From positions 1 through 55,836 of IMG/VR virus record IMGVR_UViG_3300014962_000009: a stretch of 55,836 nt of DNA; one strand, written 5' to 3'. Below are positions 48,044 to 55,836 of this stretch, piece by piece. Below the pieces are notes generated by a model. The model had not been told where the DNA came from and made no database searches. It saw nothing but the letters and a program-made list of their open reading frames with translations. Within the stretch, counting starts at the first letter, position 1. Each line of letters opens with the position of its first letter. Origin of the DNA: a virus. A program made the position numbers and the translations under genes.

Positions 48044-48311
48044 TGGGGCGGACTATTGCCCAGACAGAGACAATCTCAGACTCAAAGGCCAGTTGCTCAG
48101 GGTTTGGGATGTCATGAAGGATGGAAAGTGGCGAACCCTGCGGCAGATTGCAGATACCACCAAAGACCCCGAGGCCAGCATTAGTGCGCAATTACGGCAC
48201 CTCAGAAAAGAAAGATTCGGGGCCCATCAAATTGAGCGCGAATATACAGACAACGGTATATACCAGTACCGGCTAGTCATTAACGAAGAGAAAGGTTTCC
48301 ATGTTAGCTAG
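48018..48311 (+). CDS. Winged-helix DNA-binding protein, 97 aa
   Basis: A protein starting IQKEIRFDGADYCPDRDNLR, with DVMKDGKWRTLRQIADTTKD and PEASISAQLRHLRKERFG as a winged-helix core and REYTDNGIYQYRLVINEEKG as the wing. ATG at 48018 after GGGAGAAGG is preferred; it overlaps the HTH gene by 26 bases. Probably a transcription or replication regulator. Confidence 0.65.
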   Translation: MIQKEIRFDGADYCPDRDNLRLKGQLLRVWDVMKDGKWRTLRQIADTTKDPEASISAQLRHLRKERFGAHQIEREYTDNGIYQYRLVINEEKGFHVS

Positions 48312-49068
48312 AGACTCAAGAGCTGCGGAGAGCTCGCACTGGTATACGAGGGATGGCGTTCCTACGTATACCGTGCCATCAAAGAAAGACGGCTCCCCAA
48401 GAAATACAACGCTTAGGGATGCCAGAGAGCTCGATCTAATCCCCAGCGTCACCACTATCCTGAATGTGGCCGCTAAGCCGGGGCTGACTGCTTGGCTGCA
48501 GGAGCAGGCTATTCTGGCTGCTCTGACCCTCCCACGGGACGAGGATGAGCCGGAGTCAGTCTGGCTCAAGCGGGTGGTACAGGATTCTAAACAGCAGGCT
48601 AAGGACGCCGCAGATAAGGGTACGGAGATCCATGAGGCCATCCAAAGCTATTACGAGGGCAAGAAGGAGTCCAGATACCCATTCCATGTCTCGGCCTGCG
48701 TTAACCTCATTAAAGGCCGCTACGGCGATTTAAAGTGGGTTGCTGAGCAATCCTTCGGCCATGAGCTAGGTTTTGGCGGCAAGTGCGATCTGCACACTAC
48801 GGATGCCGGGGGAATTGTCATTGACGTAAAAACCAAGGAATTTACAGACGCCTCTAAGCCCCTTTGGTATGACGAACACCTGCTCCAGCTTGCTGCCTAC
48901 CGGGTAGGTCTTGGGATGCCTGCAGCCCGCTGCGCCAACGTCTTTGTGTCACGCTCTGACCCTGAGCTTGCTGTAATCAAAGAATGGGACGAAGAAGATC
49001 TTCAAAGAGGGTGGGAGATGTTCGTCTGCCTCCTGAAATATTTCCAAATTAAAAACCAACACGAGTAA
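48301..49068 (+). CDS. PD-(D/E)XK exonuclease (RecB/Cas4-like)
   Basis: A 255-residue nuclease. HEAIQSYYEGKKESRYPFHV precedes the core: D163 in GFGGKCDLHTT and D175-x-K177 in GIVIDVKTKEF give the PD-(D/E)XK site; YDEHLLQLAAYRVGLGM is the QxxxY motif region. It should resect DNA for recombination with the SSB candidate. It is the last enzyme of the right operon. Confidence 0.85.
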   Translation: MLARDSRAAESSHWYTRDGVPTYTVPSKKDGSPRNTTLRDARELDLIPSVTTILNVAAKPGLTAWLQEQAILAALTLPRDEDEPESVWLKRVVQDSKQQAKDAADKGTEIHEAIQSYYEGKKESRYPFHVSACVNLIKGRYGDLKWVAEQSFGHELGFGGKCDLHTTDAGGIVIDVKTKEFTDASKPLWYDEHLLQLAAYRVGLGMPAARCANVFVSRSDPELAVIKEWDEEDLQRGWEMFVCLLKYFQIKNQHE

Positions 49069-49072
49069 ACCT

Positions 49073-49324
49073 ATGAGTAAAGAACTACGCGAAGAGGCGC
49101 AGAAATTCGTCAACGAAGATCTGATCAAGCAAGTCTATTTCCAATGTAATAACCAACTCAAAGACGGGATCTTCCCGGATGAGATCGAGCTAATTGAGTT
49201 CTCAGAAAAGCTCATTCTGGTGGTGGGGGCGGATATTGCCAGAGCAGAACGTAGAGAGATTCTGAAGATTCTGGATGCCGTTAATCCAGAAGTCGCCAAC
49301 CTAATCAGAGAACGAAGAGGATAA
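49073..49324 (+). CDS. Small helical protein, 83 aa
   Basis: A charged protein: MSKELREEAQKFVNEDLIKQ, FPDEIELIEFSEKLILVVGA and DIARAERREILKILDAVNPE. It ends the rightward operon 1 base before the terminator A-tract. No function is recognised. Confidence 0.65.
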   Translation: MSKELREEAQKFVNEDLIKQVYFQCNNQLKDGIFPDEIELIEFSEKLILVVGADIARAERREILKILDAVNPEVANLIRERRG

Positions 49325-49355
49325 AAAAACCCCGAGCAAGGAGGGGGACTCGGGG
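49323..49355 (-). terminator. Strong intrinsic terminator ending the late transcript
   Basis: On the minus strand CCCCGAG and CTCGGGG form a 7-bp stem (49330-49336 with 49349-49355) followed by a run of seven T. It lies after the last minus-strand gene at 49413. A second, T-poor hairpin GCCACCCG/CGGGTGGC (49377-49384 with 49396-49403) lies between. The plus operon ends at the same place. Confidence 0.85.
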
Positions 49356-49412
49356 GCCATCCACACAGGGACGAAAGCCACCCGCCGTTGCAAAACGGGT
49401 GGCACTACAGAC

Positions 49413-50792
49413 TTACCTTTCGGAGGATGGCATAAGTTCCCCCGGCCTAATTTGCTGAACCCTCTCCATAATGCTCGGGGCACCCGGCAACATCATCTTG
49501 GGAACAATCATTCCCAAACCGCCAATCGTTCCAAGTCCCTTGACTGTAGCCATGGGGAGATTGACAGGCGGAACCGCAGCCATGGTATTGAGAGCGCCAG
49601 AGACAAAGTGAACCGCAGCTCCCAGAGGATCCTTATTGCTCATGCGGTCAAAGGCTTCACTAACGTCATAAGCCGCACCAGCACCTGACAAGACGTTCCC
49701 AACCATCGGCAGGAATCCCTTCCCGCCCATAGCAGCCCCAACACGAGGCAAAATACCTAGATTGGCTTGCTGGGGAATAGTTACGCCACCCTTGAGCCTG
49801 CTTTGAGCCAGCCCCTGCATCCTACGTAATTCATCCAGCCGCCTCGTGTAATTAGAGACATCTTTTCCCATCGACTGCAGTTTGGCTATTTCGGCCTGCG
49901 TAGCGGCGATTTGAGGGTTAAGAATCTTTAGGGCATCTTGGGCTACCTGACGCTGCTGGGCAGCCGCTGCAGCCTCCTGAGCTGCAGCCTGAGTATTGAC
50001 TTGACCGGCAACATCCGGCGGCAACATCAACTGTCCTCGGCCCTGACCAGCAAGTTGGTACTGGCCTGCGCCTAACTGCTTAATCTTTTCCAAACGAGCC
50101 AAGTCTTCATTGATCAACGCCTGACCGCCAGTTGGGCTGGCTTTGGTCATATCGGTAGCTCTGGCAAGCACACCCTCAGGTAGTTGATGGCCCTCACCAG
50201 CCATTGCCCGCATCCAGTTAGAGGCACCAGAAGCACCCTCTACTTTAGGGCCAGAGGCACGACCAGCCTGCAATACGTCTTCAATCGGAGAGGAAATACC
50301 CGTGCCAATCGGAGGCTCCGGCGGCAATGCACTACGAAACTGCGCAGCCTGCTTCTCTAGATTAGCTAACGACGCCTCTTTCCCCGCCATCTGCTGACCA
50401 GTCAGATTACGAGCCATGTCAATTACCGTGGCCTCATCTTTGACCTTGGTTATATCAATACCGGCATTCAACAATGTATTCTTGATTGCCCGCAAATAAA
50501 TCTCTTTTTGCAGACTGCTTTTAGATAAAAGGTATTTTTCAAGAAGACCTTTAATGCCGCCAGCAGCACCGCCAACCATTGCATAATCAGCAGAACGATT
50601 ACTCGTTCTTTCTTCACCGGGGGCCGCAGCGGCTTCATTAACAGCGGGCTCAGAAGCAATTATTTCAGCTTCTGTTCTCTCTTCAGAAGGAAACACGCCA
50701 GCATCTTGAGCAGACCCTTGTTTAGAAACCGCCCATTCATCTTCTGACAAAGGTTTTGTTTCTACGACATCCCATTCATTTGTATCGGCCAT
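49413..50792 (-). CDS. Internal-virion/ejection-like protein 1
   Basis: A 459-residue Ala/Gln-rich helical protein. Acidic leader (MADTNEWDVVETKPLSEDEW), long helices (ATQAEIAKLQSMGKDVSNYT, RRLDELRRMQGLAQSRLKGG), Gly/Ala membrane-like runs (MVGGAAGGIKGLLEKYLL, AAYDVSEAFDRMSNKD, GGLGMIVPKMMLPGAP). Size, composition and position match ejection proteins of podoviruses. Last gene of the late transcript, before the terminator. Function is inferred. Confidence 0.6.
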   Translation of the reverse strand: MADTNEWDVVETKPLSEDEWAVSKQGSAQDAGVFPSEERTEAEIIASEPAVNEAAAAPGEERTSNRSADYAMVGGAAGGIKGLLEKYLLSKSSLQKEIYLRAIKNTLLNAGIDITKVKDEATVIDMARNLTGQQMAGKEASLANLEKQAAQFRSALPPEPPIGTGISSPIEDVLQAGRASGPKVEGASGASNWMRAMAGEGHQLPEGVLARATDMTKASPTGGQALINEDLARLEKIKQLGAGQYQLAGQGRGQLMLPPDVAGQVNTQAAAQEAAAAAQQRQVAQDALKILNPQIAATQAEIAKLQSMGKDVSNYTRRLDELRRMQGLAQSRLKGGVTIPQQANLGILPRVGAAMGGKGFLPMVGNVLSGAGAAYDVSEAFDRMSNKDPLGAAVHFVSGALNTMAAVPPVNLPMATVKGLGTIGGLGMIVPKMMLPGAPSIMERVQQIRPGELMPSSER

Positions 50793-50800
50793 AATCTCAC

Positions 50801-53155
50801 CTATTTAACCCGTACAGGCTTACCTTTTTGGAGCGTCCACACCTGACCATTTTTGAAAGTGGTTACCTGACCTTGTTTCAATTGTTTAACGGCCTGCGGT
50901 GGTAATGTCGTTTGTGGTACAGGAGCAGATGGCGATTTACGGCCACTCAAGAGTTGAGCATTGTTTTCCCGAATACGATCAAGCCTGTCTTCATAAGACT
51001 TGCGAATAGACTTGTATTCTTCGCTATGCGTAAAGTCTTCGTAAGAGCCACCCGTTTTTTTCTTGTACTGATAGAAAGCATCACCCAGTTTTTCAGTGAC
51101 GTTTGCACGTTGCTCAATCAGTTCAGCCTTGAGGCGAATTCCCAATGCGCTATCAGATGGCAACAGGTTAACCTGCTGGAATAGCCCAGTTTCTTTATCG
51201 CTGATTGTGCCCTCACCGCGAGACATACGACGTTCAAGAACCGTAAGTTGGGCAAGATTACGCAAGAATAGGCCGTAAGCATCCCTATCTTTTTTCGTAA
51301 TATTTTTCTTGCCTGCGGCGAAATTATCAACAGCAATATACAAGTCTTTGGGATCAACGCTGACACTACCCCACGGGGTTTGCAGACCATTTTGAACCGT
51401 TCTAGACAATGCATCAGCAACGCCTGTGTCTTGCATAACGTCAAATATCTTCGGATTACTTGAGGCAATTGATCTCAGATCTTTGGCAATGATTCTCAAA
51501 TTAGGCGCATCATTACCGGCCTTCATCATCTGATTGCCAAACTCAACGTCAGCCTTGGTTTCCTCTTTGGCCCGCTCTCTCGGAGCCACTTGCCCTGTCT
51601 CTATTTTTGCTTCTTCCTGTTTCTTGCGTAGTTCTCTCTGAAGCTCTTCTTCTTTTCTCTGACGTTCAAGCTCTTCTGCGCTCTGTATTCTTGCGGGAGG
51701 AGCATTTACGTACGGCTGTGGAGGCGTTACCTCTTTCCTCGCTGCAGGTGCAGGTGCGGGAACAGGCACGGGAACAGGTGCTGGCTGTTTTTTAATAGCC
51801 GGAACAGGAACAGGAGCAGGGGCAGCCCTACGCTCAGGAGTTGGCGCAGGCACAGGCTCAAAAACTGGCTCAGTAACTGGTGCAGCTTCAGGAGCAACTG
51901 GTTCCGCTTTTGGAGGTGCAGTAAGCTCAGGACTGTTAAATTGCGTGCCAATTTTGGATCCGCGAATAACAGTGCCTTGGAATGGACTACCATTAAACCA
52001 GTGCTGCAAAGCATCAGCGCCTTTTGCTTTTGCGGCTTTATACTCGTTGTATTCAATAGGCGTCAAATCGTAAGTGCCAGCACCATACTCAGGAATTTGT
52101 ACTTTAATTGGTTGCTGAGTAAATTTGGCCTCGTTCCTCTTGCTTCTTTCTTCAATTTCACTAGGCGTCATAAAACGAACTGCGCCATCTTTATCAACAG
52201 TTGTGTTGATAGGAAGATTATTTTGCTTGTAAAGATCAAGTAGTTGATTAAAATCGCCAGATTTTGTAATCGAATTAACTTCGTTCCAAAAGCTTACTGG
52301 CATCTTCACATTGCCAATACCCGGCAAAGTACGCTCAACGCTTTCTTCCTCAAGCTTAATCTTGCGCTCTCTAAATCCAGACTCTTTTTCTTCGCGGATA
52401 TCTTTGCGACGAGCAAATTCAAGCTCCTGCAATTTCCTATTCAGATCAACCTCTGAAATTTGAAGCTGACGATTCTCGCGGAAAGCCTTGCGGTAATCTT
52501 CAAGAATTTTGCCCATGGATGGATTGAATGCTTTAAGCATAGCAATCTGCTCATCAGTCATACGAGCAATCTTGTTTGCAGGGACAGCAGGAAGCGCCAA
52601 CTCAGGCATGTTCAATGTCCTAGCTGCTTGTACAATTTGTGCTTGAGTAGACTCTGCTGGAGCCGGAGCTTCTGCAGGTGCCGCCTCTCCAGCCTCACCC
52701 CTTGATGGCACTGGAGCAGTAGGCGGCAATTCAGCTTTCGCAACCTGCGGAGCCGGAGCGGCTTGAGGCTCTTCAGCACCGAACATATTGGCCATTAATT
52801 GCTGACCCATCAATTCACGCTTCTGCTGTTGTGCCCCAACTTCTAGTTCATAACCAAGCTTTGCTTCTTCTTGCTCTCGGCGGAATTGCTTTTCTGCCTC
52901 ACCAGCATAACCAGATAAACCATAACCAAGAGACTCACCAAAACCACCCGTTTTGGTAGGCGCAAGCATCCCCGCAGCAAAAGCCAATCCTGCCGGATCA
53001 AATGGCATTTGTTGACGAGAGGACATCAGACTCATTAGTCTTTTACGATGCTCGTCCAAAATACGCTGACTTTCGCTTGTTTGCTGCTGTAGCTTCTGCG
53101 CAAAAGTTAGCGTTGGATCAACGGATGACAATCCACCCTTTTCAGTATCTGCCAT
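50801..53155 (-). CDS. Internal-virion/ejection-like protein 2 (coiled coil, Pro linkers)
   Basis: A 784-residue protein. The N-terminal coil (AQKLQQQTSESQRILDEHRK) and hydrophobic region (FAAGMLAPTKTGGFGESLGY) are followed by long charged helices, several Pro/Glu/Ala linkers (PVPAPTPERRAAPAPVPVPA), a coil (ERQRKEEELQRELRKKQEEA) and a folded end (LAQLTVLERRMSRGEGTISD). Alternating coils and linkers are typical of extended virion interior proteins. No lytic domain is seen. Confidence 0.6.
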   Translation of the reverse strand: MADTEKGGLSSVDPTLTFAQKLQQQTSESQRILDEHRKRLMSLMSSRQQMPFDPAGLAFAAGMLAPTKTGGFGESLGYGLSGYAGEAEKQFRREQEEAKLGYELEVGAQQQKRELMGQQLMANMFGAEEPQAAPAPQVAKAELPPTAPVPSRGEAGEAAPAEAPAPAESTQAQIVQAARTLNMPELALPAVPANKIARMTDEQIAMLKAFNPSMGKILEDYRKAFRENRQLQISEVDLNRKLQELEFARRKDIREEKESGFRERKIKLEEESVERTLPGIGNVKMPVSFWNEVNSITKSGDFNQLLDLYKQNNLPINTTVDKDGAVRFMTPSEIEERSKRNEAKFTQQPIKVQIPEYGAGTYDLTPIEYNEYKAAKAKGADALQHWFNGSPFQGTVIRGSKIGTQFNSPELTAPPKAEPVAPEAAPVTEPVFEPVPAPTPERRAAPAPVPVPAIKKQPAPVPVPVPAPAPAARKEVTPPQPYVNAPPARIQSAEELERQRKEEELQRELRKKQEEAKIETGQVAPRERAKEETKADVEFGNQMMKAGNDAPNLRIIAKDLRSIASSNPKIFDVMQDTGVADALSRTVQNGLQTPWGSVSVDPKDLYIAVDNFAAGKKNITKKDRDAYGLFLRNLAQLTVLERRMSRGEGTISDKETGLFQQVNLLPSDSALGIRLKAELIEQRANVTEKLGDAFYQYKKKTGGSYEDFTHSEEYKSIRKSYEDRLDRIRENNAQLLSGRKSPSAPVPQTTLPPQAVKQLKQGQVTTFKNGQVWTLQKGKPVRVK

Positions 53156-53167
53156 GATTAATCTCTC

Positions 53168-54031
53168 TTACGGAGCAACAGCCGGAGGTGTCGAAGATGT
53201 GGTGGTCGTTGTGGTCGGCGGCTTATAGCTGTTCAAAGCAGCCAGCAGTCCAGTAATCTGCGCCAGCGGGCTTGTGCTGTATCCAGTAGAACCAACAACT
53301 TGTTTTGTCTCGCCCATTGGCACTTGGTAGCCTTGCAGAAGCTTAGAGTAAGCCTGAGCTTGAGCCATTGGGTAATCCAGCATTTGTTGAGCCACTCCCC
53401 GCTCTTGAGCTCCGAGCGTACCCAAAGTACCCAAACCAGTCGTGGCAGCTTGACTCTGAAGTTGACCTAGTCCGCCTAAAGCTTGACCAGACTGAAGAGC
53501 CCGAGAAAGATCGGCCTGAGCCGCTGTCATGGCATTCTGGTAACCCTGAGAAAGCGCACCATATTGTTTACCCAGCAAATCAGACTGCAGGTCACGCAAA
53601 GTATTACCAGTCGCTTGATACTGGCGCTGAGATCCAAATTGACCCATGGCACCAGCCGCACCCTTCAATGAAGGCAAAATGCTTTCTTGAATCTGGCGGT
53701 TCTGCAGACGGGCCATCTCGTCCACCACGTTCTGGGTATACGGATTCATGTACTGGTTGACCATCTGAGGGGCTGTAGTGGCCCCAGCAGCTGTTGCCAG
53801 TTGCGCCCCTGTGTCCATGGTGCCCATACCAGAAAAAGCCGCTGTAGGTGCCATAGCAAGCGCCTGCTGCTGCAGCGGGGACATACCTGCCACACCACCC
53901 ATCTGCACACCAGCCTGACCTAAATTGGCAATATCTTGCAGGTAATTGGTATAGAACTCAGGCGCAGTCTGCTGGCCTTGGGTAATGGTGGTTAGCGCTG
54001 GTAGTGCTTCACCTTGGAAAAGATTAGCCAT
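53168..54031 (-). CDS. Internal-virion protein 3 (Ala/Gln/Gly-rich)
   Basis: A 287-residue helical, low-charge protein: FQGEALPALTTITQGQQTAP, YMNPYTQNVVDEMARLQNRQ, QESILPSLKGAAGAMGQFGS and RDLQSDLLGKQYGALSQGYQ. The NPYTQNVVDEMARLQ and LGKQYGALSQGYQ motifs recur in podovirus virion-interior proteins. It overlaps the next upstream gene by 8 bases. Probably ejected with DNA or a neck plug; inferred. Confidence 0.65.
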   Translation of the reverse strand: MANLFQGEALPALTTITQGQQTAPEFYTNYLQDIANLGQAGVQMGGVAGMSPLQQQALAMAPTAAFSGMGTMDTGAQLATAAGATTAPQMVNQYMNPYTQNVVDEMARLQNRQIQESILPSLKGAAGAMGQFGSQRQYQATGNTLRDLQSDLLGKQYGALSQGYQNAMTAAQADLSRALQSGQALGGLGQLQSQAATTGLGTLGTLGAQERGVAQQMLDYPMAQAQAYSKLLQGYQVPMGETKQVVGSTGYSTSPLAQITGLLAALNSYKPPTTTTTTSSTPPAVAP

Positions 54032-55634
54032 TTTTCTTGCTCCTCGATTGAGCTTGCTTCAGATACTGTAAAGGCGATTTAGATGCCGGTGGGATTTTAT
54101 TCACAGGCGCTGAACGCTTATGAGCGCGAATTTCTTCTCGGAACTTATCCAGCATGTCAGATCCGGCCTTTGAAGATCCATTGCCGAGTTGAGCTACTGT
54201 CTCTGCGTCAATGACGTACTCGCCATCAGCCAGCATGGCAGGGATATCATCAGACTGACCATCCCCCGGCCCCATAACTCGCGCACCAGCGCGATAATCA
54301 TGGCGGCCCTCAACAGTGGGCACATGCAAACCAATTTGGGGACGACCACCATGCGCCATACCATTACCTTGGGATGCGTTCATCATCTGCATGGGATCGA
54401 CAACAGTGCCGTAGGTGTAAAAGCTTGGTTCAGGGACTTGACCACCATCTGCCATCAATGGGGTTGCCATGCCTCCTTTTTTAAACCCAAAACTACCGTA
54501 GTCAGAATAGTCGCCATAAAAATTATCAAAATCACCAAAATAGTCGTTTTGATAATCATCATACCAACCAGAATAACCACCATAATTATCATCGCCGCCA
54601 GTTAAGTAACTGGGTGTATAAGTTGGCGTCCAATATGAACTAGATGATGATGTGTAATCTGGGCTACTTGGATTCATCCAACTAGGGGTATCTCCACCAA
54701 ATTGTTCTGGATCATAAATTCCAGCGGAACCTGCGCCAGTTGATGGGTTGTACACCAGCCTTGTAGACCCATCCGGGTTAACAGCATAGGTATTTCCATA
54801 CTGCTGATAATAAGTTTCGCCTTTCGATCCAAGAATTGGAATTTTATTGCCTCCCACATCAGTAGTCAGAACAGGCGATTTTTTTAATGGAGAAATTATT
54901 CCAGAAATTAAATCTCCAATATTTGACATAAGTCCACCAGAACCGCCAGAACCACCACTCACGGCTTTTTTTGCAAGATCATATAAATTTCCCGTAGCGC
55001 GAGCGCCAGCCTCTGACGACGCGCTAGTGGGCGAAAATAAATAACCCATAGCGCCGCCAAGCAATGCGCCCGTTAAAGGGCTAATAGGTTTATCAGAACG
55101 TGGAGTTATATTAATTGCTGGCATTATGTTGCGACCACTGCCCGCAGAGGAAAAAGTCATTGGGGCACCAGATGACATAGCAGGCTTCGCAGTGTATTGG
55201 CTGGTCGGCATCAAAGATCCAAGACCAGCCGGAGCGCCAAATGAACGCATCATCTCATCAGACATTGCAGGCACATCACGAGCGCCGTATTCTGAATAGG
55301 GAACAAACCTCGGCGCAGCAACTGTAGTCTGTCTACTCGGAATAGAGTATTGAGACATATCCAATGGTCTCGCAACACCCTGACCAGAAGAAGATTGCCG
55401 CAGAAGCTCAGAAAACAAAGCACCAAGTACAGCGCCTTTGCCTGTCCCTGTCCCCATAATGGCACCGGCGATGTCTGCCAATGACTTTCCAGTATCAGTA
55501 CCGGTAGTATCCGTATTGGTAGATACCGTTGACGGATCATTTAATGCCGAGTATTCCGTACCAACGCTCTCAACATCAGAGAGAGGGGCGTTTGATCCGA
55601 GAGTTGCATAATCTGTTACGCTTGGGTCTGGCAT
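54024..55634 (-). CDS. Virion protein with Tyr/Asp/Gly tract and GDGQSDDIPA domain
   Basis: A 536-residue protein. Residues about 340-390 are an extreme Tyr/Asp/Gly tract (YGGYSGWYDDYQNDYFGDFD), then GFKKGGMATPLMADGGQVPE carries the K-x-GG type motif. The C-terminus (VMGPGDGQSDDIPAMLADGE, YVIDAETVAQLGNGSSKAGS) is a domain conserved at the end of many phage virion proteins, of unknown role. Two bases separate it from the stop of the giant gene. An interior virion protein is likely. Confidence 0.7.
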   Translation of the reverse strand: MPDPSVTDYATLGSNAPLSDVESVGTEYSALNDPSTVSTNTDTTGTDTGKSLADIAGAIMGTGTGKGAVLGALFSELLRQSSSGQGVARPLDMSQYSIPSRQTTVAAPRFVPYSEYGARDVPAMSDEMMRSFGAPAGLGSLMPTSQYTAKPAMSSGAPMTFSSAGSGRNIMPAINITPRSDKPISPLTGALLGGAMGYLFSPTSASSEAGARATGNLYDLAKKAVSGGSGGSGGLMSNIGDLISGIISPLKKSPVLTTDVGGNKIPILGSKGETYYQQYGNTYAVNPDGSTRLVYNPSTGAGSAGIYDPEQFGGDTPSWMNPSSPDYTSSSSSYWTPTYTPSYLTGGDDNYGGYSGWYDDYQNDYFGDFDNFYGDYSDYGSFGFKKGGMATPLMADGGQVPEPSFYTYGTVVDPMQMMNASQGNGMAHGGRPQIGLHVPTVEGRHDYRAGARVMGPGDGQSDDIPAMLADGEYVIDAETVAQLGNGSSKAGSDMLDKFREEIRAHKRSAPVNKIPPASKSPLQYLKQAQSRSKKNG

Positions 55635-55636
55635 GA

Positions 55637-55836
55637 TTACCTCTGTTTTCTAAGCGTGATCAAACCACCACGCGCCAATCTAAAAAATTTTGATAACTGC
55701 ATTCTTGCCGCATATTCCTGTGGTGACATGTAAATATTTGTTTCGGTGTCAATTTGCGGAACTTCTCCTGCTGGATATGACGTTGTTGTCGTTGTGTATA
55801 GTGGGCTAAACACCGGCCTTCCACCACCACCACCGC
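55637..55836 (-). CDS. Giant Pro/Gly-rich virion protein, C-terminal 66 codons (5-prime part at 1-3238)
   Basis: Minus-strand frame entering at 55836 as a run of Gly codons, then RPVFSPLYTTTTSYPAGEVP, QIDTETNIYMSPQEYAARMQ and LSKFFRLARGGLITLRKQR, stop TAA at 55637-55639. Base 1 contributes the first base of the Gly codon completed by bases 55835-55836, so the phase matches the left part exactly. Whether the repeat copies at the two ends overlap (six codons fewer) cannot be told. Confidence 0.85.
   Translation of the reverse strand, partial: GGGGGRPVFSPLYTTTTTSYPAGEVPQIDTETNIYMSPQEYAARMQLSKFFRLARGGLITLRKQR

Noticed and set aside
42301-49324. Integrase or excisionase hidden in the early blocks
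   Set aside because: No tyrosine or serine recombinase motif was found in any frame read.

Overview
The window looks like a complete or nearly complete genome of a virulent tailed double-stranded DNA phage. It carries large and small terminase subunits, a portal, an HK97-fold-type capsid protein, head-to-tail adaptors and a P22 gp10-like tail hub. No tape-measure or sheath protein is recognisable, which suggests a short-tailed (podovirus-like) particle. Sigma70-type promoters, a GH108 muramidase and a Sec-secreted protein suggest a Gram-negative host that I cannot name. No integrase, DNA polymerase, primase, tRNA, CRISPR array or reverse transcriptase was recognised. The two window ends fall inside one reading frame, in a run of glycine codons, so the molecule is circular or circularly permuted and was cut inside the largest virion gene except for the 1273-aa one.

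Layout. (1) Minus strand from 42195 to 35746: a left early/middle block with an O-like replication protein, a DnaB/RecA-fold helicase, a RuvC-like resolvase, a Ref-like nuclease, zinc-ribbon and HTH micro-genes, tiny membrane proteins, two promoters with built-in palindromes, and a 466-bp gene-free stretch that looks like a structured RNA. (2) Minus strand from 35693 to 1: the late block, in the order TerS, MazG-like, TerL, a 1273-aa polyvalent protein, portal, GroES-like protein, probable scaffold, capsid, an HNH insertion, small head proteins, connector, tail fibres, three tandem repeat-propeller fibres, a glycosyltransferase-methyltransferase fusion, holin and endolysin, second adaptor, tail hub and the giant Pro/Gly-rich protein. 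(3) The same transcript direction continues across the ends into 55836 to 49413 (four internal-virion or ejection-like proteins) and stops at a strong terminator at 49323-49355. (4) Plus strand from 42613 to 49324: a right early operon of small overlapping genes, with a TGT/DpdA-like enzyme, a secreted protein, DUF3310, an HNH-AP2 endonuclease, a candidate ssDNA-binding protein, two DNA-binding regulators and a PD-(D/E)XK exonuclease.

The two early blocks diverge from a switch at 42502-42612. There a small Cro-like repressor gene faces a rightward promoter, and repeated TTGTAAT boxes overlap both promoters. Replication and recombination genes on either side (helicase loader, helicase, SSB candidate, exonuclease, resolvase, Ref-like nuclease) probably act with the host polymerase. 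The late block packages DNA (TerS/TerL, portal), builds the head (GroES-like helper, scaffold, capsid), joins head to tail (two adaptors, hub) and dresses the tail with modular, diversifiable receptor-binding proteins.

The most unusual parts are three adjacent genes with 21 copies of a 43-residue propeller blade that is variable only at clustered positions, the putative 466-bp RNA with mutually exclusive pairing arms, a K-x-GG peptide motif shared by several virion proteins, a discoidin domain spliced into the connector, an HNH-AP2 gene that appears to have split an older gene, and a lone TGT-like enzyme without its precursor pathway.
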